A DNA stretch of 64,000 nucleotides from Bacteroidota bacterium (GTDB lineage Bacteria; Bacteroidota; Bacteroidia; Chitinophagales; Chitinophagaceae), in assembly GCA_018268105.1 (NCBI GenBank), contig JAFDXG010000062.1, positions 62,001-126,000 on the forward strand, read 5' to 3'. Below the pieces are notes generated by a model. The model searched no databases and was not told where the DNA came from. It saw only the letters and a list, made by a program, of their open reading frames with translations. Position 1 is the stretch's first letter; each line of letters opens with the position of its first letter. Shown here in pieces: positions 34,854-43,290 of this stretch. The position numbers were made by a program, and so were the translations under genes.

Positions 34854-35304
34854 TTGTTTGAACAAACGCTAAAGAGAATTGACGGCTCTAAACTTAACGA
34901 AGACAGTCTTTCAAACAGATTTGAGCATTTAATGACAGTTGCAAATGTTTCAGGCGTTGCTGTTTCTGTATTCAATAATAATTACCCTGTTTATACTAAA
35001 ACTTTCGGATATGCAGATGTTCAAAAGAAAATTCCATTAGCGAAACGACAATATTCAACTCGGCTATGGTTTAGGTGTTGGTGTTTTTCATACGCCTTAT
35101 GGCAGGGCATTTTTTAAGGAAGGACACGATGATGGTTGGGGACATTATTCTGTGGCTTACCCTGACAAAAAAATTGCAATCATTATTATGACTAACAATG
35201 ACAATGGGGAAAGTATTTTTAAAGAGTTGCTTGAATATGCTATCGGCGACATTTATACGCCTTGGAAATGGGAAAATTATATTCCGTATAACAAACAAAA
35301 TTAA
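34854..35304 (+). pseudogene. serine hydrolase (beta-lactamase/AmpC-type) remnant with internal deletion
   Basis: The first part (34854 to about 35045) encodes a serine-hydrolase N-terminus: LKRIDGSKLNEDSLSNRFEHLM, then SGVAVSVFNNNYPVYTKTFGYADVQKKIPL. After AKR the reading frame changes; from about 35056 in another frame the family C-terminus follows: LGYGLGVGVFHTPYGRAFFKEGHDDGWGHYSVAYPDKKIAIIIMTNN to a stop at 35302. The middle, with the catalytic SxxK and YxN regions of class C-type enzymes, is missing, and no ATG or signal peptide precedes it. This is a deletion-frameshift relic, so no active enzyme is made. Confidence 0.8.
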
Positions 35305-35420
35305 CGGCTGCTAATAACTAAGCTTTCGTTGCGTCCGCAGCACTACCAATATAAATTGGAGTAACTTTATACATTAAATCGCTCTTTGTTTCAAAGTTGC
35401 CTTAGCTACTGGCAAAAACA

Positions 35421-35445
35421 ACAAAGTCGCCATTGGCGACTTTGT
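35421..35445 (-). terminator. terminator of tRNA-Asn
   Basis: An 11-bp perfect stem (35421-35431 with 35435-35445, loop 3). On the minus strand it follows the tRNA after 18 nt and is trailed by TGTTTTTG. This strong hairpin fits the end of the tRNA transcript. Downstream of the pseudogene, 35305-35420 holds only short inverted repeats. Confidence 0.7.
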
Positions 35446-35463
35446 AAGTTGTTGATTTTTTAG

Positions 35464-35537
35464 CTCCCCCTTCAGGACTTGAACCTGAGACCCTCTGATT
35501 AACAGTCAGATGCTCTAACCAACTGAGCTAAGGAGGA
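35464..35537 (-). tRNA. tRNA-Asn (GTT anticodon)
   Basis: The minus strand folds into a 74-nt cloverleaf: acceptor TCCTCCT/AGGGGGA with one G-U pair, D arm GCTC...GAGC, anticodon arm TCTGA-CTGTTAA-TCAGA with anticodon GTT, and T arm TCAGG-TTCAAGT-CCTGA. The discriminator base is G and CCA is not encoded. It has its own promoter and terminator, so it is a single-gene transcript. Confidence 0.97.
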
Positions 35538-35563
35538 ATATGTTTCCTTATCAATAAGGGCGG

Positions 35564-35596
35564 CAAAAATAGGGATTTTTGATGGTATAAAGCAAA
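35564..35596 (-). promoter_or_regulatory. tRNA-Asn promoter
   Basis: On the minus strand TTTG (35593-35596), a 21-nt spacer and TATTTTTG (35564-35571) lie about 26 bp before the tRNA 5' end. Confidence 0.7.
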
Positions 35597-35711
35597 CAAT
35601 TTCAACTGATTTTTCTTTTGAATTATATATTACTTAGGGATACTAAGTCTCCATATTCTGTATATAAAGTATTGGTAATAAATAAGAAAATCTCAAATCA
35701 TTTATCTTCAG

Positions 35712-35719
35712 TAAATTTG
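35712..35719 (+). promoter_or_regulatory. -7 box of the superoxide dismutase gene
   Basis: TAAATTTG matches TAnnTTTG exactly, 46 bp before the ATG. No clear TTTG is seen 19-21 bp upstream, so an activator may be needed. The rest of 35597-35765 holds nothing else recognisable. Confidence 0.4.
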
Positions 35720-35765
35720 TCATCCATTTACGTAATTTATATTCTCACCTTTTAAATTATAGACT

Positions 35766-36368
35766 ATGGCTTTTACATTACCGGCTCTGCCGTATGCGCA
35801 CAACGCTCTCGAACCTCATATAGACACTCAGACTATGCAGATTCATCATGGTAAGCATCACCAGGCTTATGTAGATAACCTGAACAAGGCAATTGCAGGT
35901 ACCCCTAATGAAAATAAATCACTCGAAGAATTGGTGAAAGCTGCGGGTAGCATCAGCCCCGCTGTTCGCAACAATGGCGGCGGACATTGGAATCACAGTT
36001 TTTTCTGGGAAATTCTGGCGCCCAACGCAGGCGGCAAACCTTCCGGAAAATTAGCCGCGGCAATTGACGCTGCTTTTGGCAGTTTTGACGAGTTTAAAGC
36101 TAAATTCAGCGCAGCAGGCGCCACAAGGTTTGGAAGCGGCTGGGCATGGCTGATTGTAAAAGATGGTAAACTGGAAGTAACCAGCACCCCCAATCAGGAT
36201 AATCCTTTGATGGATGTAGCCGAAGTAAAGGGTACACCAATTCTCGGCGTTGACGTTTGGGAGCATGCTTACTATCTCAAATATCAGAATAAACGTGCTG
36301 ATTACCTTGCAGCAATATGGAATGTGGTAAACTGGAAAAAAGTAGAAGAACTATTTGAAAAAGCCTAA
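35766..36368 (+). CDS. sodA: superoxide dismutase, Fe/Mn family
   Basis: A 200-aa cytoplasmic enzyme converting superoxide to oxygen and hydrogen peroxide. Metal ligands are His27, His77, Asp163 and His167 (in [10 protein letters not shown]). The Gly-rich [13 protein letters not shown] segment and the STPNQDNPL stretch with Gln143 near the metal favour the manganese or cambialistic type over the iron type, but metal choice cannot be proven from sequence. Length is as expected. It has no signal peptide. A 12-bp hairpin terminator follows 9 bp after the stop codon, so it is monocistronic. Confidence 0.95.
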   Translation: MAFTLPALPYAHNALEPHIDTQTMQIHHGKHHQAYVDNLNKAIAGTPNENKSLEELVKAAGSISPAVRNNGGGHWNHSFFWEILAPNAGGKPSGKLAAAIDAAFGSFDEFKAKFSAAGATRFGSGWAWLIVKDGKLEVTSTPNQDNPLMDVAEVKGTPILGVDVWEHAYYLKYQNKRADYLAAIWNVVNWKKVEELFEKA

Positions 36369-36376
36369 GAGTTCAT

Positions 36377-36406
36377 GATAGCCGCCTTGTAATTAAGGCG
36401 GCTATC
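36377..36406 (+). terminator. terminator of the superoxide dismutase gene
   Basis: A perfect 12-bp stem (36377-36388 with 36395-36406), loop 6, followed by TTTATATC, 9 bp after the stop codon. Confidence 0.8.
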
Positions 36407-36435
36407 TTTATATCTCAAATTTCAAATCTGCCATC

Positions 36436-36666
36436 TTAGGGCACCGGGTCATATCCATGCCCACCCCAGGGATGGCACCGCAGTATCCGTTTAATAGCAA
36501 GCCACATTCCTTTGAATGGCCCATATTTTTTTAGCGCTTGCACAGCATATTGCGAGCAGGTGGGTGTAAACCTGCATTTGGGTCCAAGCAGGGGCGAGAG
36601 TACCCACTGATAAAGTTTGATTAACCCTATAAATGGCAAACTAAGTATGCTTAGTATTGTTTTCAT
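36436..36666 (-). CDS. yidD: membrane protein insertion efficiency factor YidD
   Basis: A 76-aa protein with an N-terminal amphipathic helix, [23 protein letters not shown] (about 20-42, the conserved Cys-rich motif) and [13 protein letters not shown] at the end. YidD helps YidC insert membrane proteins. It overlaps rnpA by 26 bp, continuing the common rpmH-rnpA-yidD order. Confidence 0.95.
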   Translation of the reverse strand: MKTILSILSLPFIGLIKLYQWVLSPLLGPKCRFTPTCSQYAVQALKKYGPFKGMWLAIKRILRCHPWGGHGYDPVP

Positions 36667-37057
36667 TTATTTGCTGTTCGAGTTTCTTCAAAATTAGCCG
36701 TAGTTTTTCGGATAACATCCAATAATCAGGCAATTCTTTGGCAACATATACCAAAAACAAATCAAGGCTGAGGTTTTTTTGCCGGAGCAAACCAATAAGA
36801 TTGTTTTTTTGCAGACGATAACATTCCCTTGTAACCCTTTTGATACGGTTGCGGTCAACCGCTTTTTTAAAATGCCGGGTATTTACCCCTATACCCACCT
36901 GAAGATTTGAGCCAATACGATTATTACTTAAAGGGGAAAAAGTAGAATATACTTTAAAGGGATGTAAAAATAATTGTTCCCCCTTCCGAAACAATTGCTC
37001 GATCCTTTTACGGCTTTTTAACCGTTCATTTTTCTTTAATGTAAATTTTTCTTTCAA
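36641..37057 (-). CDS. rnpA: ribonuclease P protein component
   Basis: A 138-aa basic protein that assists the RNase P RNA in removing tRNA 5' leaders. The family signature [13 protein letters not shown] is at residues 69-81, and the N-terminus [19 protein letters not shown] is typical. It follows rpmH by 85 bp, with an intrinsic terminator hairpin between them, and overlaps yidD by 26 bp. Confidence 0.95.
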   Translation of the reverse strand: MKEKFTLKKNERLKSRKRIEQLFRKGEQLFLHPFKVYSTFSPLSNNRIGSNLQVGIGVNTRHFKKAVDRNRIKRVTRECYRLQKNNLIGLLRQKNLSLDLFLVYVAKELPDYWMLSEKLRLILKKLEQQINENNTKHT

Positions 37058-37070
37058 AGTATTAAAAAAA

Positions 37071-37089
37071 TAGCCCTGAAACAGGGCTA
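37071..37089 (-). terminator. intrinsic terminator between rpmH and rnpA
   Basis: TAGCCCTG (37071-37078) pairs with CAGGGCTA (37082-37089), loop AAA. On the minus strand the stem is followed directly by seven T residues. It lies 53 bp after the rpmH stop and only 13 bp before the rnpA start. Confidence 0.8.
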
Positions 37090-37142
37090 TGCATTATCAA
37101 ACTAACAGTTGCTGCAATACAAAGTATTACAGGCGTATATAA

Positions 37143-37298
37143 TTATTTTGCGTTCTTCTCGTCGGAGATCGTTAATTTTTTACGACCTTTTTTGCGACGG
37201 TTTGCCAGTACCTTGCGGCCATTAGCAGTTTGCATACGCTTACGAAAACCATGAACAGTTTTACGACGACGTTTGTGCGGCTGAAATGTACGTTTCAT
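37143..37298 (-). CDS. rpmH: 50S ribosomal protein L34
   Basis: A short 51-aa gene on the minus strand: it starts [20 protein letters not shown] and contains [22 protein letters not shown], the classical L34 sequence. It is longer than E. coli L34 (46) by a C-terminal ISDEKNAK tail. L34 binds 23S rRNA in the large subunit. It has a consensus promoter about 125 bp upstream and a terminator just downstream, before rnpA. Confidence 0.98.
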   Translation of the reverse strand: MKRTFQPHKRRRKTVHGFRKRMQTANGRKVLANRRKKGRKKLTISDEKNAK

Positions 37299-37420
37299 TG
37301 TATTATTCTTTTCTCTTTTTGAAATAAGCGGCCCGGGAGAAGCGGACCAGTTTCATTCTCATTCACCTTTTGCAGACGGATCACCACACCCATTTCTGCC
37401 CCGGTTGGATGAAAGGACGG

Positions 37421-37450
37421 CAAAGGTAAGGTTTAAGGTTTAAATTTCAA
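37421..37450 (-). promoter_or_regulatory. rpmH promoter
   Basis: On the minus strand TTG (37448-37450), a 19-nt spacer and TACCTTTG (37421-37428) form a consensus promoter. The predicted leader to rpmH is about 115 nt, long for this gene, and includes a G+C-rich stretch (about 37328-37350). Autoregulation by leader structure is possible. Confidence 0.7.
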
Positions 37451-37468
37451 GACTGTTTTTGTCGGATA

Positions 37469-38299
37469 TCAGGGTATTTCAAGATTTGTATGTATGGACT
37501 GAATACATTTCCCAAAAAATATACCTGCATGTGCGTCAAAGTCCCCGGGAGCATCGGTGGTAAAAAATGTCAAAGAGGCATTTTTGCTGCAGCGGCTTTC
37601 GATTTCGGGGTGACGGATAAGATAATCAGCCAGGCTTTCCGATACAATATCTCCCTGCGATACCAGGTTTACAGTTTCGGGCAGATATTTTTTGATCTTG
37701 TCTGCCAGTAGCGGATAATGGGTACAGGCAAGTAAAATAGTATCCATATTTTCTGAAAGCGATAATAGCTGGTAGATGTCTTTCTGCACAAAATAATCCG
37801 CCCCGGGACTGTCATACTCATTATTCTCAACCAGGGGCACCCACATTGGGCAGGCATGCTGGAATACCTGAACATCCGGAAAGAATTTCTTAGCTTCAAT
37901 CACATAAGATTCAGACAATACCGTGCCTTTGGTGGCGAGGATACCTACCTGTTTTGTTTTAGTAAGCGTTCCTATTTTTTCAGTTGTTGGACGTATTACG
38001 CCCAATACCCTGTTTGAAGGGCTGATATGCGGTAAGTCTTTTTGTTGAATAGAGCGTAGCGCTTTGGCAGATGCGGTATTACAGGCCAGTACTATAAGTG
38101 GACAGCCTTGTGCAAACAACCATTTCACACACTCCAGCGTATATTGATATACGGTTTCGAAGGACCGGGTACCATAAGGCGTGCGTGCATTATCGCCAAG
38201 ATAGATATAATCGTAGGCAGGAAGTTTGTCGAGGATGGACTTTAAAATGGTAAGTCCACCATACCCCGAATCAAATATGCCAATAGGCTGACGAATCAT
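37469..38299 (-). CDS. murI: glutamate racemase
   Basis: A 276-aa cytoplasmic enzyme that makes D-glutamate for peptidoglycan. The two catalytic cysteines are Cys73 (LACNTASAKA) and Cys192 (ACTHYPLL), and IGIFDSGYGGLT at residues 6-17 binds substrate. Length is normal. A TATATTTG box ends 4 nt before the ATG, and the terminator of the ompH operon lies 33 bp upstream. It ends just before the rpmH promoter. Confidence 0.96.
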   Translation of the reverse strand: MIRQPIGIFDSGYGGLTILKSILDKLPAYDYIYLGDNARTPYGTRSFETVYQYTLECVKWLFAQGCPLIVLACNTASAKALRSIQQKDLPHISPSNRVLGVIRPTTEKIGTLTKTKQVGILATKGTVLSESYVIEAKKFFPDVQVFQHACPMWVPLVENNEYDSPGADYFVQKDIYQLLSLSENMDTILLACTHYPLLADKIKKYLPETVNLVSQGDIVSESLADYLIRHPEIESRCSKNASLTFFTTDAPGDFDAHAGIFFGKCIQSIHTNLEIP

Positions 38300-38303
38300 A
38301 TTT

Positions 38304-38311
38304 CAAATATA
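38304..38311 (-). promoter_or_regulatory. -7 box 4 nt before the murI start
   Basis: On the minus strand TATATTTG is an exact -7 consensus, separated from the ATG by AAAT. A TTG lies upstream at a shorter than usual spacing of 16 nt. The position predicts a leaderless transcript. Confidence 0.4.
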
Positions 38312-38333
38312 CATTGGTTATGATCCACAATAA

Positions 38334-38359
38334 AAAACCGCTCCATAGTGAGCGGTTTT
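38334..38359 (-). terminator. terminator of the bamA-ompH-ompH operon
   Basis: A 9-bp stem (38334-38342 with 38351-38359), loop 8, followed on the minus strand by TTTTTTA. It lies 26 bp after the last ompH gene and before murI. Confidence 0.8.
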
Positions 38360-38384
38360 CTGTATAGTAATGTAAAATAATTAT

Positions 38385-38942
38385 TTACTTTTTGGGTGCA
38401 GTTTTCCCCGGTTGTTCTACACCTGTGGCCCCTGCCGGCAATTTAACGCCCATTTTTTTTGCAATCAGGGGCAGTAAGTCATCCGTTTGAGGCGCTACCA
38501 GTAATGCATCTTGTTTGAATACCCAGGTATATCCGTTTTCTTTAGCTACTTCATTGATCAGTTGAAATGCTTTGGAAAAATAAGGGTTTAAGATTTCGGC
38601 TTGTTTACGCTGAAATTCATTTTGGCTGTATGCTTCCCAGTTCTGGATAATCTGCATATACTGTGCCGCTTCCTGCTGTACCTGCTGTTTAATAGCTGAA
38701 GGTGTGGCGGGTGATTTTGCGATTGAATCTTTGCGTTTGTACTCGCTTAAATAAAAAGGAAGTGCATTATCCAAAGAATCTTTCCTGAATTTTTGCAAAA
38801 GCGAATCTGCTTTTTTAATATCAGGCATAATTGCCACTACATCTTCAAGACTTGCATGACCGAACTTGTTTTGAGCAGTCGCATTGTTTCCAATCAATGC
38901 CAAAATAAAACTTGCAGCTACCAGGGATAAAACCTTTTTCAT
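38385..38942 (-). CDS. OmpH/Skp-family periplasmic chaperone (second copy)
   Basis: A 185-aa exported protein: signal peptide (about 1-24, ending NNATAQ), then an OmpH domain of two beta strands and a long coiled coil (about 45-130), with GHASLEDVVAIMPDIKKADSLLQKF, and a C-terminal Pro/Gly/Lys-rich tail. Skp-type chaperones hold unfolded outer-membrane proteins in the periplasm for BamA. The ATG at 38942 gives the signal peptide; the frame extends 27 codons further up. It follows another OmpH gene and bamA in one operon. Confidence 0.9.
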   Translation of the reverse strand: MKKVLSLVAASFILALIGNNATAQNKFGHASLEDVVAIMPDIKKADSLLQKFRKDSLDNALPFYLSEYKRKDSIAKSPATPSAIKQQVQQEAAQYMQIIQNWEAYSQNEFQRKQAEILNPYFSKAFQLINEVAKENGYTWVFKQDALLVAPQTDDLLPLIAKKMGVKLPAGATGVEQPGKTAPKK

Positions 38943-39023
38943 ATTAATTTTAATGTGCTTTTTAATTGTATGTAAAGATGATAAATTGATTCTGTTAGTT
39001 TGGTGAATACAATCCTTTAACAT

Positions 39024-39536
39024 TTATTTATTTACCCCAAGCATTTTCAGTATATCTTCACTCCTGTCTAATTTGGGGTCGGCAAAGATAACGGTAATTC
39101 CTTCACTTTTGTCCAAAATAAAATCATAGCCTTTTTCCACAGCCAGTTTTTGTACGGCGTTATATACCTTGTCCTGTACGGGTTTAATCAGTTCCTGTCT
39201 TTTTTTAAACAGATCCCCCTCATAACCAAAGCGTTTACGCTGAAGATCACGGAGTTCTTTTTCTTTGTTAAACAACTCATCTTCTCTCTTTTTCTTCAGA
39301 TCGTCACTCAGCATCACCTGCTCGGCATCAAAATCACGGTACATCTTGTCAAGGTTTTGCTGCATACCGTCGAGTTCTTTCTGCCAGGCAGTACTGAACT
39401 GGTCCAGTTGTTTTTGCGCTTCTTTATATTCCGGTAATTTATCAAGGATAAATTTAGTGTCTAATATAGCATATCGTTGTGCATTGGCTACAAAACCAAA
39501 AGCGCAAATCATCAGTATTAAAAATATCTTCTTCAT
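39024..39536 (-). CDS. OmpH/Skp-family periplasmic chaperone
   Basis: A 170-aa exported protein with signal peptide (about 1-20, ending FVANAQ). It has the OmpH core RYAILDTKFILDKLPEYKEAQKQLDQF, a long charged coiled coil (about 45-115) and GYDFILDKSEGITVIFADPKLD at the C-terminus. It is closer to typical Skp than the next gene. The start at 39536 was chosen for the signal peptide. It lies between bamA (85 bp upstream) and the second ompH (81 bp downstream), the usual Bacteroidota order. Confidence 0.93.
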   Translation of the reverse strand: MKKIFLILMICAFGFVANAQRYAILDTKFILDKLPEYKEAQKQLDQFSTAWQKELDGMQQNLDKMYRDFDAEQVMLSDDLKKKREDELFNKEKELRDLQRKRFGYEGDLFKKRQELIKPVQDKVYNAVQKLAVEKGYDFILDKSEGITVIFADPKLDRSEDILKMLGVNK

Positions 39537-39621
39537 GGTAAATAGTTTTAAAGTGGGTCTATTCAATATAAATACTACCAAATTAAAGCATAATATTATA
39601 ATATCCTGCTTAATGAATGAT

Positions 39622-42366
39622 TTATTCGGGTTCAAATCCAAGCATAAAGGTGAACCTCGTTGCATCTTTAAATGTGGCTCCCGGCGCAGACAAACGATCA
39701 AGCCCTAAGCCATAGTCAAACCCGAGCAAACCAAACATCGGTAAAAAGAATCTGGCACCCAAACCCACTGAACGCCTCAGCTTAAAAGGATTCCATTCCT
39801 TGAACTCGTACCAACCGTTAGCCGCTTCAAAAAACGCCAGCCCGTAAATGGTACTGCTGGGGTTGGTTGAAAACGGATACCGCAATTCCATGGTATATTT
39901 ATTAAACATAGTAAAAAACTTGTTGGTAGACTGCTGATCGGGATTGATGGTAGGATCTGAATTGTCGTACACAGGATACCCCCTGTGGGCAATGATATCG
40001 TACCCGAGTATACCAAAGTTGTTGGTGAGCCCGGCATCTCCTACCTGGAATCTTTCAAATGGAGATATCTCAAGGTCTTTATTATACCTGCCTATGAAAC
40101 CATATTTGGCGGCAAATTTCAATACAAACTGCCTGTTTTTTTCTTCTCCTGCTGGTCTTCCCAGGGGCACATACCATTCTGCGTTCACACGCCATTTATG
40201 ATACTCCACCAGTTTATATTTTTCATCTCCTTTTAATGTGGCATTTTCGCTCCTGAATGCGGAATAGGGTGGTGTAAATGCCCCGCTGATCATGAAGGAA
40301 GAGCCGCTGGTAGGAAATATAGGCTGGTTAACTGATGATCTTGAAAGCGTAAGCTTAAGATTGAGAATATTTGAAGTGGTGTTAGACAAGCCGGCAAAGA
40401 AACCAGGATAATTTCTAAGCTTATATTGCGTATAGTTTAATGCATATACCAGGGTAAAATAGTCATCGGGCCATTGTAATTGCTTGCCCAATGATATTGA
40501 AGCACCCATTGCTTTCAGGTACGATGTATCTGCCCTTTCATTGATATACCTGCCAGTATAATAATCATAGGCATTAGAGTATTTGGAACTGTACACGCTA
40601 ACAGTAAAAGAGTTTCTTTTCTTTCCGCCCAGCCAGGGTTCGGTGAATGAAAAATTTGTAGACCTGAAATAGCGTCCGTTCGACTGAAACCGGAGACTCA
40701 GCTTTTGTCCGTCTCCGGATGGCAGAGGGCTCCAGGATGATTTCTTGAAGATATTACGAAGGGAAAAATTATTAAAAACTACTCCCACTGTACCTGTTAG
40801 TCCAATACCACCACCCCAACCGGCGCTTAGCTCCAACTGGTCCGAAGATTTTTCTTCCACAGTATAGTTAATATCTACCGTTCCGTCATCAGGGTTAGGC
40901 ACAGGGTTGATACCAATTTTCTCCTGGTTGAAATAACCAAGGTTGGCAATTTCGCGGTTGGAGCGTATCAACTGTTCCCTGCTGAATTTATCACCTGGCA
41001 GCGTTCTCAATTCACGGCGTATTACATGTTCTTTTGTTTTATCATTGCCGGAAATAGTAACACGTTTAATAGTGGCCTGAGGTCCTTCCGTGATGCGAAT
41101 CTCATGGTCTATAGTATCATTATACACAGAAGTCTCTACCGGGTCTACATGAAAAAACAGGTAGCCATTATCAGAGTACAGGCTGCTCACGTCTCCGCCG
41201 CCATCAGCGGTGAGTTGTTTACCAAGTCGTTTGTTAAGTGTTTCAAGATTGTAAGTATCTCCTTTTTTAATACCCAGTATCACACTCAGCAGCGAATCGG
41301 AGTATTTGGTATTGCCACGCCAGGTGATATTGCCGAAATAGTATTTATTTCCTTCATTTACTTTGATGGCTATATTAAGGTTACCTTTCTTGTTATAGAA
41401 CATGGTGTCTTTTTCAATCACCGCATCTCTGTAGCCAAGTGAATTGTAATAATCCAGGAGTTTCTGCTTGTCTTCACGGTATTTTTTCTCATTATATTTT
41501 GCAGAACTGAAAATTTTAAACCGGAAATAGGGGTCTAAATAGTCGAGAGTTTTTGTGGGCGAAAGAAAACCATAATTGCGAATGTATTCTTTAAAAGTTA
41601 TTTTATCTTTTTCACCATAAGGACTTTCCACCTCATCTTCGTGTAATGTGAGCCTGGTCTTTTCTTTAGTTCCTTTCAGTTGTTTTTTTAGTTTTAGTGA
41701 GCTTACAGTTTCATTACCGTAAAACAGGACATCATTAATTCTTACTTTAACACCTTTTTCAACCTGGAAGATCAGGTCTTCGCCATTAGTGTAGGCGGTA
41801 TCCGGGCGTTCTATTACTTTAACCCGTGCTCCCTGGAACCCCTTATCTATATAAAACTTCTGAATAGCTTCAATAGCATTTTGCTTTCTGGCTTCTGTTA
41901 CCACCTGGCTGGCAGTAATACCCACTTTCTCTTTCAGGTCGGTTGCTTCGGCTTTTTTTATTCCGCGAAAAATCAGTTTGGACAGACGGGGTCGTTCCAC
42001 TGCTGCAATTTCCACCCATATTCTGTCGCCTTCTACCTTTGTTATATATACTTCAATATCAGCAAACAGGTTTTGACCCCATAATTTTTCTATGGCTTTG
42101 GCAAAATTATCGCCGCCAGGGATACGTACTTCATCACCCACATTTAAGCCTGAAATAGATGTTACCAGATTTGGATCAAAATATTGTGTGCCGGTAACCT
42201 TAATTTCAGCTATGGTATATTTTTTGGGAATTGGCTGGTTAAATATATTTAGCAGGGCAGGATCTACAGAAGTTGTAGGTACTGAGTCGTTTACCTGTGC
42301 ATTAGTTTTGGAAGATATAAAACTTAAACCAAGTAAAAGTGTGAAAATCGTGCAGATTCTATGCAT
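39622..42366 (-). CDS. bamA: outer membrane protein assembly factor BamA
   Basis: A 914-aa Omp85 protein with a signal peptide (about 1-23), five POTRA repeats (about 50-480, e.g. AEIKVTGTQYFDPNLV and RVTISGNDKTKEHVIRRELRTLPG) and a C-terminal 16-strand barrel (about 510-914) with the Omp85 VRGY-like region in LGYDIIAHRGYPVYD. It folds and inserts outer-membrane barrels. It lies downstream of uppS and upstream of two Skp-like chaperone genes. It ends LGFEPE rather than with a terminal aromatic residue. Confidence 0.95.
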   Translation of the reverse strand: MHRICTIFTLLLGLSFISSKTNAQVNDSVPTTSVDPALLNIFNQPIPKKYTIAEIKVTGTQYFDPNLVTSISGLNVGDEVRIPGGDNFAKAIEKLWGQNLFADIEVYITKVEGDRIWVEIAAVERPRLSKLIFRGIKKAEATDLKEKVGITASQVVTEARKQNAIEAIQKFYIDKGFQGARVKVIERPDTAYTNGEDLIFQVEKGVKVRINDVLFYGNETVSSLKLKKQLKGTKEKTRLTLHEDEVESPYGEKDKITFKEYIRNYGFLSPTKTLDYLDPYFRFKIFSSAKYNEKKYREDKQKLLDYYNSLGYRDAVIEKDTMFYNKKGNLNIAIKVNEGNKYYFGNITWRGNTKYSDSLLSVILGIKKGDTYNLETLNKRLGKQLTADGGGDVSSLYSDNGYLFFHVDPVETSVYNDTIDHEIRITEGPQATIKRVTISGNDKTKEHVIRRELRTLPGDKFSREQLIRSNREIANLGYFNQEKIGINPVPNPDDGTVDINYTVEEKSSDQLELSAGWGGGIGLTGTVGVVFNNFSLRNIFKKSSWSPLPSGDGQKLSLRFQSNGRYFRSTNFSFTEPWLGGKKRNSFTVSVYSSKYSNAYDYYTGRYINERADTSYLKAMGASISLGKQLQWPDDYFTLVYALNYTQYKLRNYPGFFAGLSNTTSNILNLKLTLSRSSVNQPIFPTSGSSFMISGAFTPPYSAFRSENATLKGDEKYKLVEYHKWRVNAEWYVPLGRPAGEEKNRQFVLKFAAKYGFIGRYNKDLEISPFERFQVGDAGLTNNFGILGYDIIAHRGYPVYDNSDPTINPDQQSTNKFFTMFNKYTMELRYPFSTNPSSTIYGLAFFEAANGWYEFKEWNPFKLRRSVGLGARFFLPMFGLLGFDYGLGLDRLSAPGATFKDATRFTFMLGFEPE

Positions 42367-42444
42367 CCGTTTTTTAAGTTTCGCCCGGCAAATTAACGGG
42401 ATTAATTAAAATGGTTTGTTAAAAGAATAGAGGGGCTTGAATGG

Positions 42445-43209
42445 CTAATGCGCATCGGAAGCGGTATTTGGCATTACTTGCTCAGCAGTTTTGCCAAACC
42501 TGCGTTGCCTTTGTTGAAAATTGATAATAGCTTCATATAAATGTTCTTTACCGAAATCGGGCCAACGGGTATCCGTAAAATATAGTTCTGCATAAGCCAA
42601 TTGATATAATAAGAAATTACTAATTCTGTATTCTCCGCTTGTTCTGATCATTAGTTCGGGGTCAGGAAACTCAGAGGTAGTAAGATAAGTTCTTAGTACC
42701 TCTTCTGTAATTGCCCCGGGTACCAGTACACCATTTTTCGCATCATCGGCAATATGATTAACAGCCTTCAGCAATTCCCAGCGTGAGCTATAGCTTAATG
42801 CAATAATAAGCGTTAGCCCGGTATTGGAGTGAGTAAGTTCCACAGCTTCCAGTAGTTCTCTGCTGGCATATTCGGGCAGCATTTTAATATTGCCGATTAG
42901 CCTGAGCCTGATATTGTTTTTGTTCAGCGTATCTACTTCCTGGCGTATGGTATTGGCAAGGAGTATCATCAGTCCGTTCACCTCAGGTTCGGGGCGACTC
43001 CAGTTTTCGGTGCTGAATGCATACAATGTAAGATACCGGATACCGAGTTCCGCACTGCTCTCCACTATATTTCTTACACTCTCTACTCCTTGATAGTGAC
43101 CAAATAACCTGTCTTCCCCTTTTTCCTGCGCCCACCGCCCATTGCCATCCATGATGATGGCTATATGCAGGGGAAGCTGCTTTTTATCTATATTATCTAT
43201 AAGCGACAT
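42445..43209 (-). CDS. uppS: isoprenyl transferase (undecaprenyl diphosphate synthase)
   Basis: A 254-aa cis-prenyltransferase that makes the C55 lipid carrier for peptidoglycan and other envelope polymers. Catalytic Asp21 lies in IIMDGNGRWA; other hallmarks are FSTENWSRP (about 75-83) and the C-terminal RTSGEYRISNFLLYQLAYAE. Length is normal. bamA follows after 78 bp; nth upstream ends in its own terminator, so the uppS-bamA-ompH genes form a separate envelope operon. Confidence 0.97.
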   Translation of the reverse strand: MSLIDNIDKKQLPLHIAIIMDGNGRWAQEKGEDRLFGHYQGVESVRNIVESSAELGIRYLTLYAFSTENWSRPEPEVNGLMILLANTIRQEVDTLNKNNIRLRLIGNIKMLPEYASRELLEAVELTHSNTGLTLIIALSYSSRWELLKAVNHIADDAKNGVLVPGAITEEVLRTYLTTSEFPDPELMIRTSGEYRISNFLLYQLAYAELYFTDTRWPDFGKEHLYEAIINFQQRQRRFGKTAEQVMPNTASDAH

Positions 43210-43225
43210 GCAGGTAAAATTTAAA

Positions 43226-43248
43226 AAAGCCAGACAAAGTCTGACTTT
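43226..43248 (-). terminator. terminator of nth
   Basis: A 10-bp stem with one G-U pair (43226-43235 with 43239-43248), loop 3, followed on the minus strand by a T-run. It lies 42 bp after the nth stop codon, upstream of uppS. Confidence 0.7.
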
Positions 43249-43290
43249 CGGCGCAAAGATATAAATATTATGCAGTAATGGGTCATTGAG

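Noticed and set aside
35305..35345. possible integron attC-like or cassette repeat after the pseudogene
   Set aside because: The inverted GCTGC/GCAGC arms are short and no integrase or second copy is visible, so I did not list it as a feature.
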